A DNA stretch of 64,000 bases from Anaerolineae bacterium (GCA_019637615.1 JAHBVJ010000001.1:62001-126000), one strand, 5' to 3'. Positions 15,770-25,386 are shown, numbered from the stretch's first letter. The notes: generated by a model from the letters alone, not told the origin. Numbers and translations are program-made.

Positions 15770-16828
15770 ATGGTTCGCAAGCAACAACAATCACGCGTCA
15801 TACAGACCATCATCGCGATTTTGCTGGTCGCCGGTACGATTGCCACAACGATTGCCCCGCAGGTCAACGCACAGTCTAGCGAAGTTACGCTCACCCTAGC
15901 TGGTTATGCCGTCCCGCGTGAAGCATATGCCGAGATCATCCCCCTGTTCCAAGCCTACTGGGAAAAGGAAAAGGGGCAGAAAGTCACCTTCCAAGAGTCG
16001 TACATTGCTTCCGGCGCTCAATCACGCGCGGTGGTGGGTGGTTTTGAGGCGGATGTGGTGGCGCTCTCGATTGAGAGCGACGTAACGCGCATCGCGGACG
16101 CCAAGCTGATCACGAAGGATTGGAAAGGCAACGCGTACAAGGGTTTCGTGACGGATTCGGTGGCAGTGATCACCGTGCGGAAGGACAACCCGAAGGCCGT
16201 CAAGGATTGGGCGGACATCGCCAAAGAAGGCGTCGAAGTGATCACGCCCGATCCGGCGACCAGCGGCGGCGCACAGTGGAATCTGCTGGCGGCGTACGGC
16301 GCAGCCAAGCGCGGTCAGGTGGAAGGCGTGGAGAAGGGCGAGGAGCCAGCGCTGGAATTCCTCGGCAAGGTGATCGCCAACGTGAGCGTGTTCGACAAGG
16401 ACGGACGCGAAAGCTTCTTGACCTTCGAGCGCGGGATCGGTGACGCGGCGATCACCTACGAGAATGAAGCTTATGCTGGTCTGGATGCTGGTGGCGAGTT
16501 CGAGGTGATCTATCCGGCCTCCACAATCTTGATCGAGAACCCCGTCGCGGTGGTGGACGTGTATGCCGAGAAGCACGGCACGTTGGAAGTCGCGAATGCG
16601 TTCGTCAACTTCCTGTACTCGCCGGACGCGCAAGCCGTATTCGCCAAGAAGGGCTTCCGCCCCGTGGTCGCGGATGTGCTGAAGGATGAAGCGTTCACGG
16701 GCAAGTTCCCTGAGATCAAGGACTTGTTCACGATCGCGGAGTTCGATGGTTGGGGTGCCGTGCGCAAGAACTTGTTTGGTGAAGAAGGCAAGATCACCAA
16801 ACTGATCGCGGACATCAAGGGCAAGTAA
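15770..16828 (+). CDS. sbp: Sulfate ABC transporter, periplasmic/extracellular substrate-binding protein
   Basis: 352 aa from ATG 15770, preceded by GGAGA; an upstream TTG in frame at 15758 sits on that site and is rejected. A signal peptide (residues 8-33, ending VNA-QSS) leads into a mature protein with sulfate-binding family sequence: LTLAGYAVPREAYAEIIP, SGAQSRAVVGGFEADVVALS, and TPDPATSGGAQWNLLAAYGA. It captures sulfate for the CysTWA permease encoded downstream. A strong hairpin after the gene may stabilise its mRNA relative to the permease genes. Confidence 0.95.
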   Translation: MVRKQQQSRVIQTIIAILLVAGTIATTIAPQVNAQSSEVTLTLAGYAVPREAYAEIIPLFQAYWEKEKGQKVTFQESYIASGAQSRAVVGGFEADVVALSIESDVTRIADAKLITKDWKGNAYKGFVTDSVAVITVRKDNPKAVKDWADIAKEGVEVITPDPATSGGAQWNLLAAYGAAKRGQVEGVEKGEEPALEFLGKVIANVSVFDKDGRESFLTFERGIGDAAITYENEAYAGLDAGGEFEVIYPASTILIENPVAVVDVYAEKHGTLEVANAFVNFLYSPDAQAVFAKKGFRPVVADVLKDEAFTGKFPEIKDLFTIAEFDGWGAVRKNLFGEEGKITKLIADIKGK

Positions 16829-16848
16829 CACACTCCCTTGTTGATCCT

Positions 16849-16874
16849 GTAGGGATGTGCTGACACATCCCTAC
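16849..16874 (+). other. Intercistronic hairpin between sbp and cysT
   Basis: GTAGGGATGTG / CACATCCCTAC, a perfect 11-bp stem with a 4-nt loop and no U-tract. Typical of mRNA-stabilising or processing hairpins after a highly expressed binding-protein gene. Confidence 0.65.
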
Positions 16875-16904
16875 CTTGATAAACCCGATGTTGAAGGATT
16901 GTGC

Positions 16905-17777
16905 ATGACCGAATTGTCACTCTCGAGGCCAGTATCACAACCACAAACCACCAAGCCGCGCACCTCACTGCAAGCACCGTGGGGAAGGTGGGGATTGAGG
17001 ATTGCAGCGCTGAGTTATCTGGCGGCGTTCATCCTCGTGCCGATCTTCGTGGTGAACATAGAAGGCTTCCGCAACGGGATCGCTACCTTCTGGGGTGACG
17101 TGACGCGTCCCGTTGCCTTAAGCGCGATTGGCTTGTCGGTGTGGACGGCGGCGGTGATGGCGGTGGTTAACGCCGTGATGGGCGTGCTGACCGCGTATGT
17201 ACTGGTTTATTACAAATTCCCCGGCAAAGCACTATTTAATACACTGGTGGATCTGCCATTCGCGATCCCCGCGCTGGTGACGGGCGTGATGCTGGTGCTG
17301 TTGTACGGCCCGCAGACCGCCGTCGGCAGTTTTCTCGACAAAACTTTTCATTTCCGCGTGCTATTCGCACCGCCGGGAATCGTGCTGGCGCTGCTGTTCA
17401 TCAGCTTTCCGTTCGTGATTCGCACGGTGCAGCCCGTCCTCGTTGAACTGGATTTCAACCAGCAGGAAGCCGCCTACACGCTCGGCGCGTCCGAATGGAC
17501 GACGTTCCGGCGCGTGATCTTCCCAGCGATTCGTCCCGCATTGATCACGGGGACGCTGCTGAGTTTTGCCAGAGCGCTCGGTGAATTCGGCTCGATCATC
17601 GTGGTGGCGGGCAACGTGCCGATGAAGTCGCAGACCGCCGCCGTGTACATTTACGGACAGGTCGAGTCGGGCAATATGCAAGCTGCCAGCGCGGTATCGG
17701 TGGTGCTGCTATTCATCGCGTTCGGGATCACGCTGGTCGTCGATCTGGCGTTGAAACGAGGATGGAACCATGCGTGA
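16905..17777 (+). CDS. cysT: Sulfate ABC transporter permease CysT
   Basis: 290 aa from ATG 16905, with GAAGGA 8 nt upstream; the frame extends back to 16857 through the hairpin and is rejected. Six membrane segments are visible. The permease coupling EAA-like loop EAAYTLGASEWTTFRRVIFPAIRPALITG is followed by ARALGEFGSIIVVAGN, typical of CysT/CysU. It overlaps cysW by 8 bp. Confidence 0.95.
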   Translation: MTELSLSRPVSQPQTTKPRTSLQAPWGRWGLRIAALSYLAAFILVPIFVVNIEGFRNGIATFWGDVTRPVALSAIGLSVWTAAVMAVVNAVMGVLTAYVLVYYKFPGKALFNTLVDLPFAIPALVTGVMLVLLYGPQTAVGSFLDKTFHFRVLFAPPGIVLALLFISFPFVIRTVQPVLVELDFNQQEAAYTLGASEWTTFRRVIFPAIRPALITGTLLSFARALGEFGSIIVVAGNVPMKSQTAAVYIYGQVESGNMQAASAVSVVLLFIAFGITLVVDLALKRGWNHA

Positions 17778-18570
17778 GATTACCCCTCGTTCGCCAGTGG
17801 GCATTGCCCTGATTGTCATTATGCTCGGCTACGCGGGATTACTGCTGATCTCGCCGCTGGTCGCGATCCTGCAAGGGGCGTTCGCGAAAGGCATCACGCC
17901 GTTTCTCAATGCACTGACGCAACCTGATGTGATTCATGCGTTTCAGGTGACATTCTCGCTGACGTTCGGCGCAGTGGTGATCAATACGGTGTTCGGGTTG
18001 ATCGTGGCGTGGGTGCTGGTGCGGCACCGTTTCCCCGGCAAGCGAATCGTAGATGCGTTGGTGGATGCACCGTTCGTATTTTCGCCCGTGATCGCGGGGT
18101 ATGTGCTGATCGTGCTGTTCGGGCGCGGCGGGTGGTTCGAGCCGCAGCACTTCCAGATCGTATTCGCGTGGCCCGCGATGCTGCTCGGTACGGTGTTCGT
18201 GTCGCTGCCGTTCGTGATCCGCGAGGTGCAACCCGTGCTGGCGTCGCTGGCGCTGGAGCAAGAAGAAGCAGCGTATACGCTCGGCTCTAGCCCGTGGACG
18301 ACCTTCAGGCGGATCGTGCTGCCGCAAATCTGGCGCGGACTGCTGTACGGGATCGTGCTGACCATCGCCCGCGCCTTGGGCGAATTCGGTGCAGTGGCGG
18401 TGGCGGGCGGCGCGATTGAGCGTTTGACCGAGAGCGCCACGGTGTTCGTATTCCGCGCCAGTTTGGATCGTAATCCTATCGGCGCGTACAGCGTATCGAT
18501 TGTGTTGTGCCTGCTTTCTGTTGGCATTCTGACAGTGATGAGCTTACTTAGACGGCGCGCGGCGCGTTAA
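17770..18570 (+). CDS. cysW: Sulfate ABC transporter permease CysW
   Basis: 266 aa, start ATG 17770 inside the end of cysT. Six hydrophobic helices and the coupling loop EAAYTLGSSPWTTFRRIVLPQ are present, followed by ARALGEFGAVAVAGG. It forms the heteromeric sulfate channel with CysT. Confidence 0.95.
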   Translation: MREITPRSPVGIALIVIMLGYAGLLLISPLVAILQGAFAKGITPFLNALTQPDVIHAFQVTFSLTFGAVVINTVFGLIVAWVLVRHRFPGKRIVDALVDAPFVFSPVIAGYVLIVLFGRGGWFEPQHFQIVFAWPAMLLGTVFVSLPFVIREVQPVLASLALEQEEAAYTLGSSPWTTFRRIVLPQIWRGLLYGIVLTIARALGEFGAVAVAGGAIERLTESATVFVFRASLDRNPIGAYSVSIVLCLLSVGILTVMSLLRRRAAR

Positions 18571-18587
18571 TTTGGGAGAAAGTTTGC

Positions 18588-19655
18588 ATGTCCATCGTAC
18601 TTGATAACGTGACCAAAGCGTATGGGAAGCAAGTCGTGGTGAAGGACTTGTCGCTAGAAATCAAAGCGGGCGAGTTGTTCGTGCTGCTGGGTGCGAGTGG
18701 CAGCGGCAAGAGTACACTACTGCGCTTGATCGCGGGGTTGATGCCGACCGACAGCGGGCGAATCTGGCTGCATGACCGCGATGTGACTACACTGCCGCCA
18801 CAGCAGCGGAATACGGGCTTCGTGTTCCAGAATTATTCACTGTTCCAGCATATGAGTCTCGCGGAGAATATCGAATTTGCATTGAGCATCCGACACGCAC
18901 CGCGCAAGGAACGTGAGCAGCGCGTTCAGGAACTGCTGCATTTGATCGGGATGGACGGACTCGGCAGCCGCAAGCCGTCGCAGATTTCGGGCGGGCAGCA
19001 GCAGCGGGCGGCGTTGGCACGGGCGCTGGCACATCAGCCGGAAGTCTTGTTGCTGGACGAGCCATTCGGCGCGTTGGACGCCAAAATTCGCGGACAACTG
19101 CGGCAAAATCTACGCGAGATTCAGCGGCAACTCGGCGTGACGACCATCATGGTCACGCATGATCAGGACGAGGCTTTCGAGTTGGCTGACCGCATCGGCA
19201 TCATCGAGCAAGGAACCCTGTTGGAAGTTGGGACGCCGGACGAGTTATACCGCCGTCCGCAGCACCGCTTCACGGCGACGTTCCTCGGCACGGCGAACCT
19301 GTTCAACGCGGTGCGCAACAGCCATCAGGTGTACTGGGGCGATGTCAAGTTAGAGGCTCCGCCTGCTACCGAGCATTTGTCGAACCAAGATGTGCTGATC
19401 CTTTCGCGCCCGGAAGAAGTTGACCTTGCCCCGCAACGTGATGCCCTGCGCGGGCAAGTGCTCGGACGTGGCGTAATCGAGGGGCGGACATTCGCGGGAT
19501 CGGCGGAAAAGCTGGCGGTGCGGCTGAAGGAGCAGAACGGCGTCAACCTGCAAGTGCTGCTCGACGCCGAAAAGGCGAATTCGAACGCGCTGGAGATCGG
19601 ACACGAAGTGTGGGTCGGATTGAAGCACTTCCATCTGATGGCGCAGCAGAATTAA
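18588..19655 (+). CDS. cysA: Sulfate ABC transporter ATP-binding protein
   Basis: 355 aa, ATG 18588 preceded by GGGAGAAAG. ATPase of the sulfate importer: Walker A GASGSGKST at about residues 36-44, signature ISGGQQQRAALARALA, Walker B VLLLDEPFGALD, and H-loop MVTHDQDEA. A C-terminal TOBE-like region (about 270-355) is present. It ends the plus-strand sulfate operon; a small hairpin without U-tract follows at 19681-19704. Confidence 0.96.
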   Translation: MSIVLDNVTKAYGKQVVVKDLSLEIKAGELFVLLGASGSGKSTLLRLIAGLMPTDSGRIWLHDRDVTTLPPQQRNTGFVFQNYSLFQHMSLAENIEFALSIRHAPRKEREQRVQELLHLIGMDGLGSRKPSQISGGQQQRAALARALAHQPEVLLLDEPFGALDAKIRGQLRQNLREIQRQLGVTTIMVTHDQDEAFELADRIGIIEQGTLLEVGTPDELYRRPQHRFTATFLGTANLFNAVRNSHQVYWGDVKLEAPPATEHLSNQDVLILSRPEEVDLAPQRDALRGQVLGRGVIEGRTFAGSAEKLAVRLKEQNGVNLQVLLDAEKANSNALEIGHEVWVGLKHFHLMAQQN

Positions 19656-19680
19656 GCCTATTGGCTAGTATCAACTACAG

Positions 19681-19704
19681 CGGCTGTCTATTGCTAAACA
19701 GCCG
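19681..19704. terminator. Hairpin between convergent cysA and ppk2
   Basis: CGGCTGT / ACAGCCG, a 7-bp stem with a 10-nt loop, in the 75-bp gap between convergent stops. No clear U-tract on either strand, so a weak terminator at best. Confidence 0.4.
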
Positions 19705-19730
19705 TCTGTAACCCGCTGTACGCGGTGTGC

Positions 19731-20633
19731 TTACTCGTCGCGACGATAATCTGCGTAGCGATCTGGCACGATGTAGTGGGCGTCGTGCGGCGGGCGTATA
19801 TAGCCTTCATCCTCAGGCGGGCGCTTATTCAGTTTGGCAGGTTTGGGCACGATAGACGTGTATTCGGGGAACAAGGATAACAGGTAGTGGATGCAGTTGA
19901 GATGTGCGCGGCGCTTGTCGTTCGCCTCGATCTGCGCCCACGGCGCTTCTGTGATGTCCGTATATTTCATCATACGATCTTTGGCTTTGGAGTAATCTAC
20001 CCAACGTTCGCGCGAGACCAAGTCCATCGGACTGAGCTTCCACAACTTGGCGGGATTGCCAGCGCGATCCTGAAAGCGGCGCTCTTGCTCGTCGTCACTG
20101 ACAGATAGCCAGAACTTGATCAGTTTGATGCCTGAAGACACTAGCAGCCGTTCAAACGCTGGACAGGATTTTAGGAAATCTCGATATTCTTCGTCCGTGC
20201 AAAACCCCATGACATGCTCGACGCCAGCGCGGTTATACCAGCTACGGTCGAAGATCACGATTTCGCCCGCCGCTGGCAAATAGTTGACGTAGCGCTGAAA
20301 ATACCACTGCGTGCGTTCTACGTCGGAGGGTTTGCCGAGTGCAATTAGGCGGACACCGCGCGGATTCAACGGCTCGACCAAGCTCTTGATCGTGCCGCCC
20401 TTACCTGCCGCATCGCGCCCTTCAAAGATCAGCACTAGCCGCTGACCCGTTTCCTTCACCCAATATTGCAGCCGAACCATCTCGAATTGGAGCTTGTCCA
20501 GTTCTTTGTCATAGAATTTGCGCGAGAGTTTCTCGGCAGCGGGCAGGGTGTCCTTTGCACCAGTGCCATTCATGGGCATCACTACTGTTGATTCGCCTGA
20601 TTTATGCTTCTTCTTATCTTTTGACTTGCTCAT
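19731..20633 (-). CDS. ppk2: Polyphosphate kinase 2
   Basis: 300 aa from ATG 20633. Transfers phosphate between polyphosphate and nucleoside diphosphates. The PPK2 P-loop FEGRDAAGKGGTI lies at about residue 70, followed by PRGVRLIALGKPSDVERTQWY and the lid/Walker B part FDRSWYNRAGVEHVMGF. It has a single PPK2 domain with a charged Lys/Ser-rich N-terminal extension of about 45 residues. It is convergent with cysA; no operon partner. Regeneration of ATP or GTP is the usual role. Confidence 0.94.
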   Translation of the reverse strand: MSKSKDKKKHKSGESTVVMPMNGTGAKDTLPAAEKLSRKFYDKELDKLQFEMVRLQYWVKETGQRLVLIFEGRDAAGKGGTIKSLVEPLNPRGVRLIALGKPSDVERTQWYFQRYVNYLPAAGEIVIFDRSWYNRAGVEHVMGFCTDEEYRDFLKSCPAFERLLVSSGIKLIKFWLSVSDDEQERRFQDRAGNPAKLWKLSPMDLVSRERWVDYSKAKDRMMKYTDITEAPWAQIEANDKRRAHLNCIHYLLSLFPEYTSIVPKPAKLNKRPPEDEGYIRPPHDAHYIVPDRYADYRRDE

Positions 20634-20845
20634 GCTCAACTTTAACCCGTTGTTAAGAACTCAAGTTGTCACTAGCATAGTACAGTTTTCCGAAAACAGT
20701 GGCATCAGGATCGACTGGATTGGGATGAAGTACGCGAACTTCGTGGCTATTTGGTACATGGTCTTGCAGTGCGCTAGTTTTCGATCACGGTGAGCGTGCT
20801 ATCATTGGTAGGTATCACGGTTATTTCCTTCAATGAGATTTGCGT

Positions 20846-21391
20846 ATGCCTTCTGTGGTTACGATTGCGGGCAGTCCGACGCACCCTAGCAGATCGGCGG
20901 GGCTGCTGAACTACGCAGCACAGCAACTTGAGCAAGCCGGACTTCATGTGCAGCCGATCATCGTGCGCGATCTGCCTGCTGAGGCACTGATTCATGGTCG
21001 CTATGATGATCAGACGATCCAAGCGGCAACCGCCGGCATTACAGCGGCGCGTGGGGTGATCGTGGCAACGCCCGTTTACAAGGCCACTTATACAGGCGTG
21101 CTGAAAACCTTCCTCGACCTGTGTCCGGCGGGAGCGCTGGCTGGCAAGGTGGTGATGCCGTTGGTGACGGGCGGATCAGCCTCACATTCGTTGGCGCTGG
21201 AATACGGGTTGAAGCCCGTCCTCGCGGCACTGGGCGCGGGGTTGATCGTCAATGGGCAGTATTTCATGGACAGCCAGATCGAAGTCGTCAACGGGACAGA
21301 ACTTAACTTCAAGGATCAAGAGGCCGAGGCGAAATTCCGCGCGTCGTTAGATGCATTCGCCGCGTACATCGCTGGACTTACACAAAAATAG
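20846..21391 (+). CDS. ssuE: NADPH-dependent FMN reductase, SsuE-like
   Basis: 181 aa from ATG 20846; an in-frame TTG at 20840 is less likely. Flavodoxin-like fold with the FMN loop GSPTHPSRSAGLL near the N-terminus and TPVYKATYTGVLKTFLDL, the SsuE-type sequence. Supplies FMNH2 to the sulfonate monooxygenase encoded 19 nt downstream. It extends the sulfur acquisition island to organosulfonates, although no ssuABC transporter genes are in the window. Confidence 0.9.
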   Translation: MPSVVTIAGSPTHPSRSAGLLNYAAQQLEQAGLHVQPIIVRDLPAEALIHGRYDDQTIQAATAGITAARGVIVATPVYKATYTGVLKTFLDLCPAGALAGKVVMPLVTGGSASHSLALEYGLKPVLAALGAGLIVNGQYFMDSQIEVVNGTELNFKDQEAEAKFRASLDAFAAYIAGLTQK

Positions 21392-21410
21392 TTTCAAGGG
21401 AAGAGGTCGC

Positions 21411-22526
21411 ATGGACATTTTATGGTTTATTCCCGGCATGGGTGACACCCGTTATTTAGGTACGCAAGACAGCCGTCGTCTGACGAGCTTTGGTTATCTG
21501 TCGCAAGTCGCACAGGCCATCGACAACCTCGGCTTCACGGGCGCGCTGCTGCCGACAGGACGCGGCTGCGAGGACTCGTGGTTGGTGGCATCGTCGTTGA
21601 TCCCGATGACACGGCGCATGAAGTTCTTGATCGCGATGCGACCGGGCAGCATGTCGCCCACGCTGGCGGCGCGGATGGCAGCGACGTTTGACCGCCTGTC
21701 CGAGGGGCGCTTGCTGATCAACGTGATCACGGGCGGCGATCCGGCGGAACTGGCGGGCGATGGTACCTTCGAGAGCCACGATGAGCGCTATGCGATCACG
21801 GACGAATTCCTCGACGTGTGGCGCAGGCTGATGGTGGGCGAAGACGTGTCCCACAATGGGCGCTACGTCCATATTGAAGGTGGCAAAGTCTCCTTGCTGC
21901 CATATCAACAGCCATATCCGCCGCTGTTCTTCGGCGGGTCGTCGCCCGCTGGCATCGCCGTCGCCGCCAAGCACATCGACACTTATCTGACGCTTGGTGA
22001 GCCGGTGGCTGACCTGAAGGTCAAGTTCGACAACGTGCGGCAGAAGACGGCGGAAGCAGGCCGCACGATGCGCTTCGGCGTCCGTCTGCACGTGATCGTG
22101 CGGGAGACGGAGGAGGAAGCGTGGGCAGCGGCGAACAGCCTGATCAAGTATGTCGATGAGGCTGCCATCGAGCGACATATGCAGAAACTCGCCAAGTTCG
22201 ACTCGGTGGGACAAGGACGGATGGCGAACCTGCACAAGGGTGACCGCGCTTCGCTGGAGATCGCGCCGAATCTGTGGGCGGGAATCGGCCTCGTCAACAT
22301 CGGCGTGGGAACGGCGTTGGTGGGCAACCCGCAACAGGTAGCCGAACGGTTACGCGCGTATGAGGCGCTTGGCGTCGATACGTTCATCCTGTCCGGCTAC
22401 CCGCACCTTGAAGAGTCGTTCCGGTTTGCTGAACTGGTCTTCCCGCTGCTGCCGTCGTGGGCGGAGCAGGTGGGCGCGAACAACAAGGTATTCCAGCGAT
22501 CCTTGCTGCCGAAGACGTGGCAGTAA
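21411..22526 (+). CDS. ssuD: FMNH2-dependent alkanesulfonate monooxygenase
   Basis: 371 aa from ATG 21411, with AAGGGAAGAGG upstream; the longer frame to 21351 overlaps ssuE. Luciferase-like TIM barrel of the SsuD type: LWFIPGMGDTRYLG near the N-terminus, RPGSMSPTLAARMAATFDRLSEGRLLINVITGGDP, and EHIGVDTFILSGYPHLEES-like sequence near the end. Cleaves alkanesulfonates to aldehyde and sulfite, which would feed the sulfite reductase encoded at 10791-12461. Confidence 0.94.
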   Translation: MDILWFIPGMGDTRYLGTQDSRRLTSFGYLSQVAQAIDNLGFTGALLPTGRGCEDSWLVASSLIPMTRRMKFLIAMRPGSMSPTLAARMAATFDRLSEGRLLINVITGGDPAELAGDGTFESHDERYAITDEFLDVWRRLMVGEDVSHNGRYVHIEGGKVSLLPYQQPYPPLFFGGSSPAGIAVAAKHIDTYLTLGEPVADLKVKFDNVRQKTAEAGRTMRFGVRLHVIVRETEEEAWAAANSLIKYVDEAAIERHMQKLAKFDSVGQGRMANLHKGDRASLEIAPNLWAGIGLVNIGVGTALVGNPQQVAERLRAYEALGVDTFILSGYPHLEESFRFAELVFPLLPSWAEQVGANNKVFQRSLLPKTWQ

Positions 22527-22982
22527 AGAAGTGCTGAGTGCTTAGTCCTTAGGGCTTAGTACAAGGTAAAATGCACGGCAAGTGTCCGATTCGTTCGTGA
22601 TCACTAACAGCAAATTGATAGGGCTACAGCGAATAACGCGACATGCAGTCGGCGGCTGAAAATAAGAACAAACGATTGGCTAGAAATGATCGATTCGATC
22701 ATGATTCAGATCATCCAATGATCTGTTTGTGCTTGGGATTCAGATCATTTAAGAATGGGTTTATTAGGCCGGGATGGGTCAAATGATCTGATTATGATCT
22801 GATTTCTCTGCTCAATTCAGATCATTTCTGCTACGAATTCAGCAGTTTTTCCGATTCGGATCATTTGATCGATGGCGGTTAATAGTTGAGCGTCCGCGAC
22901 TCGTTTTTCATCAGCACGGAAAAGTATACACGAACATTTGAGTGGAGTCAAGGGCTAAGTTTTGACCAATTGTCCGCGTGGG
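22527..22982. other. 456-bp gene-free region with a GATC-centred repeat array
   Basis: No credible gene. It begins with a dispersed-type repeat GTGCTGAGTGCTTAG (22531-22562) and carries eight imperfect copies of a 14-bp word between 22684 and 22866 (see the repeat entry). Its right end leads to the stop of the minus-strand dipeptidase gene, so it lies between two convergent genes and is not an obvious promoter region. Confidence 0.6.
22684..22866. repeat. Cluster of eight GATTCAGATCATTT-type repeats in both orientations
   Basis: Forward copies (GATTCAGATCATTT consensus) at 22703-22714, 22737-22750, 22814-22827 and 22853-22866. Reverse-complement copies (AAATGATCTGAT consensus) at 22684-22691 (partial), 22717-22725, 22781-22792 and 22792-22805. 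Spacing is irregular. Function unknown. Confidence 0.65.
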
Positions 22983-24062
22983 TCAGCCACCTAATGCGCG
23001 AGTCAGGAAGCGCAACCAATTGCCGTGCATGATGGCCTTTATGTCGCCGTCCACGTAGCCACGCTGGGCGAGAATAACCGCGATTTGTTGGAGATCGGCA
23101 ATCGTATCCAGATCACGCGGGGATTGTTCGCGCCCGAAACCGCCATCCAGATCGGTGCCGAGGGCGGCATGATTGGCGTTGCCCGCAAGCTGGCAAACGT
23201 GATCGATGTGATCAACGACGGTGGCGAGGCTAACACGCTCGTTGGTGGTGTGGTCGATCTTCCAGCCCGTTTGAAGCATCCATGTGTCGAAGGCAGCGCC
23301 GATCACGCCATCGCGCTCGATGACGGCTTTCAACTGCGCATCGCTGAACTGACGTTGGTGCGGGACGAGGGCGCGGCAGTTTTGATGACTGGTAAGGATG
23401 CTGCCATCGTAGACTTCAAGCGCTTGCCAGAAGGCTTGATCCGAGCAGTGGGTTACGTCCAAGGGGATGCGCAGACGCCTCATTTCTTTGAGCAGTTCGC
23501 GCCCGATGTCGGTGAGGCCGTGTTCGGTCGCCGTGCCGCCTGCATAGCGCCCATAGCCGTAATGCGTGATCCCGATCAGGCGTAATCCGGCTTGGTGCCA
23601 TGATTCTAACTGGGCAGGGTCGTGGATGGGGTCTGCGCCTTCCATGCTGATGACAAAACCGAGCGGCGGGGCATCGGCACTGACCGCGCCCGCCGCTTCC
23701 CACTGCTGCCATTCCGCAACGTGCTGGTTGAGCGCGGCGCTCTCCGTCAGCACACGCACCAAGCCCTGCTGCTCCAAGGCGCGATAATAGGCAAGCTGCC
23801 CGTGCGCGACGGCATAGGCCTGCGCCGTCGATCCGTAGTCGATGTTGGGCGCAGGCTGACCCGTCGAACGTGCCAATAAGGTCACGATGCTCACCGCGAT
23901 CCGACCCTGCCGCATGTCTGGCAGGGCGACCGTGCCCAACGCACGGCCTTTGCCCGCAACGCTGGACTCTCGCGTGCGGATGGTGTAGACCGACTCAGCG
24001 AGGTTGCGGTTCCATTGCAGCGCATTCCACGCTAGATCGAGATGAGCATCGATGATCAACAT
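22983..24062 (-). CDS. Membrane dipeptidase-like metallohydrolase (peptidase M19)
   Basis: 359 aa, ATG 24062. Renal-dipeptidase fold: the first metal ligands are in IIDAHLDLAWN, a bridging Glu in ISMEGADPIHDPAQL, then ITHYGYGRY, the His motif DVTHCSDQAFW and a late Asp in ALGTDLDGGFG. No signal peptide or lipid anchor is visible, so it is probably cytosolic. It starts 12 nt after the M20 hydrolase gene, so the pair likely form an operon that degrades peptides or acylated amino acids. Confidence 0.9.
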   Translation of the reverse strand: MLIIDAHLDLAWNALQWNRNLAESVYTIRTRESSVAGKGRALGTVALPDMRQGRIAVSIVTLLARSTGQPAPNIDYGSTAQAYAVAHGQLAYYRALEQQGLVRVLTESAALNQHVAEWQQWEAAGAVSADAPPLGFVISMEGADPIHDPAQLESWHQAGLRLIGITHYGYGRYAGGTATEHGLTDIGRELLKEMRRLRIPLDVTHCSDQAFWQALEVYDGSILTSHQNCRALVPHQRQFSDAQLKAVIERDGVIGAAFDTWMLQTGWKIDHTTNERVSLATVVDHIDHVCQLAGNANHAALGTDLDGGFGREQSPRDLDTIADLQQIAVILAQRGYVDGDIKAIMHGNWLRFLTRALGG

Positions 24063-24074
24063 GGGCGATTCCCT

Positions 24075-25256
24075 TTATTTTGCGGCCTTCGCCAGCCGGA
24101 TGGCGGTTTCGGTCAGGATGGCAGCGCCAATCGCGAAAGGCGATTCATCAATGTTGAAGATGGGGCTGTGATGCGGGCGGTTGGTGTCGTCAAACTTCGC
24201 GCCGAGCATGAACATCGCGCCGGGGGCTTTTTGCGCCATGTAGCTAAAATCTTCCGCACCCATACCTGCTTCATCCGCATAAAAACCATCGTCCCCGATC
24301 ATTTCGCTGGTCACGGTGCGGATTAGCCCCGCGACTTCGGGTGCGTTGTAGAGCGAGGGATAGCCCTTGGTGATGTCCAATTTGTAATCGCCGCCAAGCG
24401 CCCGCGCCACACTGAAGGCACGTTCGAGTTCTGTCCAGAGCTGATGGCGCACCCCGTCATCATAGCTGCGAATGGTGCCGCGCAGTTCCACTTCCGCCGG
24501 AATCACGTTATCGGCGTTGCCAGCGTGGATCGCGCCGATCGAGATCAGAGCGGGCTGCACGGGGTTGATGCGACGGGCGCGGACACCATGAATGGCGTTG
24601 ATCACCTGCGCGGCGATGTAGATAGGGTCGATGCCCGTGTGCGGATAGGCACCGTGACAGCCTTCCCCGATGATCTTGGCCTTGAATGAGTCCACTGCCG
24701 CACACGCGTAGCCATCTACGATGCCGATTTTACCGGCTGGTTTCTCGCTGTTGACGTGCAGGGCGATGACGTTATCGAGGTTTTCCAGCGCGCCATCTTC
24801 GATCATACGCACCGCGCCGCTTTTGCCATCGGCACCAAAGTCTTCTTCGGAGGGTTGGAACAAGAGGCGGAATTCACCCTTGGGACGGTCGGGCATCTCG
24901 TTGAGCATCTTGGCGACGGTAAGCAGGATAGCGGTGTGGGCGTCGTGACCACAAGCGTGCATGACGCCGGGGTTTTGTGACTTGTAGGCAACATCGTTGG
25001 CTTCGAGGATGGGCAGCGCATCCATGTCGCCACGAATGCCGACCGCCGGACGGCCTTCCCCGATGCGCGCGACGACGCCCGTCACGCCGACACCGGCTTG
25101 GGCTTCGATGCCCATCTTGGTGAGTTCTTCGACAACGCGTTTGGAGGTGCGGATTTCTTTGAAGCTGAGTTCAGGATGCATATGAAAATCGCGGCGCAGG
25201 CTGATGGTCATGTCTTCTAGACTGCGGGCCTGTTCGAGCGTGGAGATGGCACTCAT
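24075..25256 (-). CDS. M20-family amidohydrolase (N-acyl amino acid / hippurate hydrolase-like)
   Basis: 393 aa, ATG 25256. Cleaves N-acyl or aminoacyl amide bonds with two metal ions. Zn motifs HACGHDAHTAIL (about residue 100), PSEEDFGADGKSGAVRMIEDGAL and the late HHSPIFNIDESPF are present, with the dimerisation domain in between. Substrate is not determinable from sequence. First gene of a two-gene operon with the M19 hydrolase. Confidence 0.92.
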   Translation of the reverse strand: MSAISTLEQARSLEDMTISLRRDFHMHPELSFKEIRTSKRVVEELTKMGIEAQAGVGVTGVVARIGEGRPAVGIRGDMDALPILEANDVAYKSQNPGVMHACGHDAHTAILLTVAKMLNEMPDRPKGEFRLLFQPSEEDFGADGKSGAVRMIEDGALENLDNVIALHVNSEKPAGKIGIVDGYACAAVDSFKAKIIGEGCHGAYPHTGIDPIYIAAQVINAIHGVRARRINPVQPALISIGAIHAGNADNVIPAEVELRGTIRSYDDGVRHQLWTELERAFSVARALGGDYKLDITKGYPSLYNAPEVAGLIRTVTSEMIGDDGFYADEAGMGAEDFSYMAQKAPGAMFMLGAKFDDTNRPHHSPIFNIDESPFAIGAAILTETAIRLAKAAK

Positions 25257-25386
25257 GATGAAGCCTTTGAGGAATTGGTAGACGAATGCGGGGAATTATA
25301 TGCCGTCCGTATGCGTAGATCAACGTGTCGGCGCGAGACAAGACAGGTATAGTAGTTTAGGACTAGCAGCCGACGGGAGCGCGAAG

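Noticed and set aside
21456..22334. 292-codon minus-strand frame opposite ssuD
   Set aside because: Antisense shadow with His/Arg-rich composition.
22684..22866. CRISPR array
   Set aside because: Repeats are only about 14 bp, irregularly spaced and in both orientations; no cas genes.
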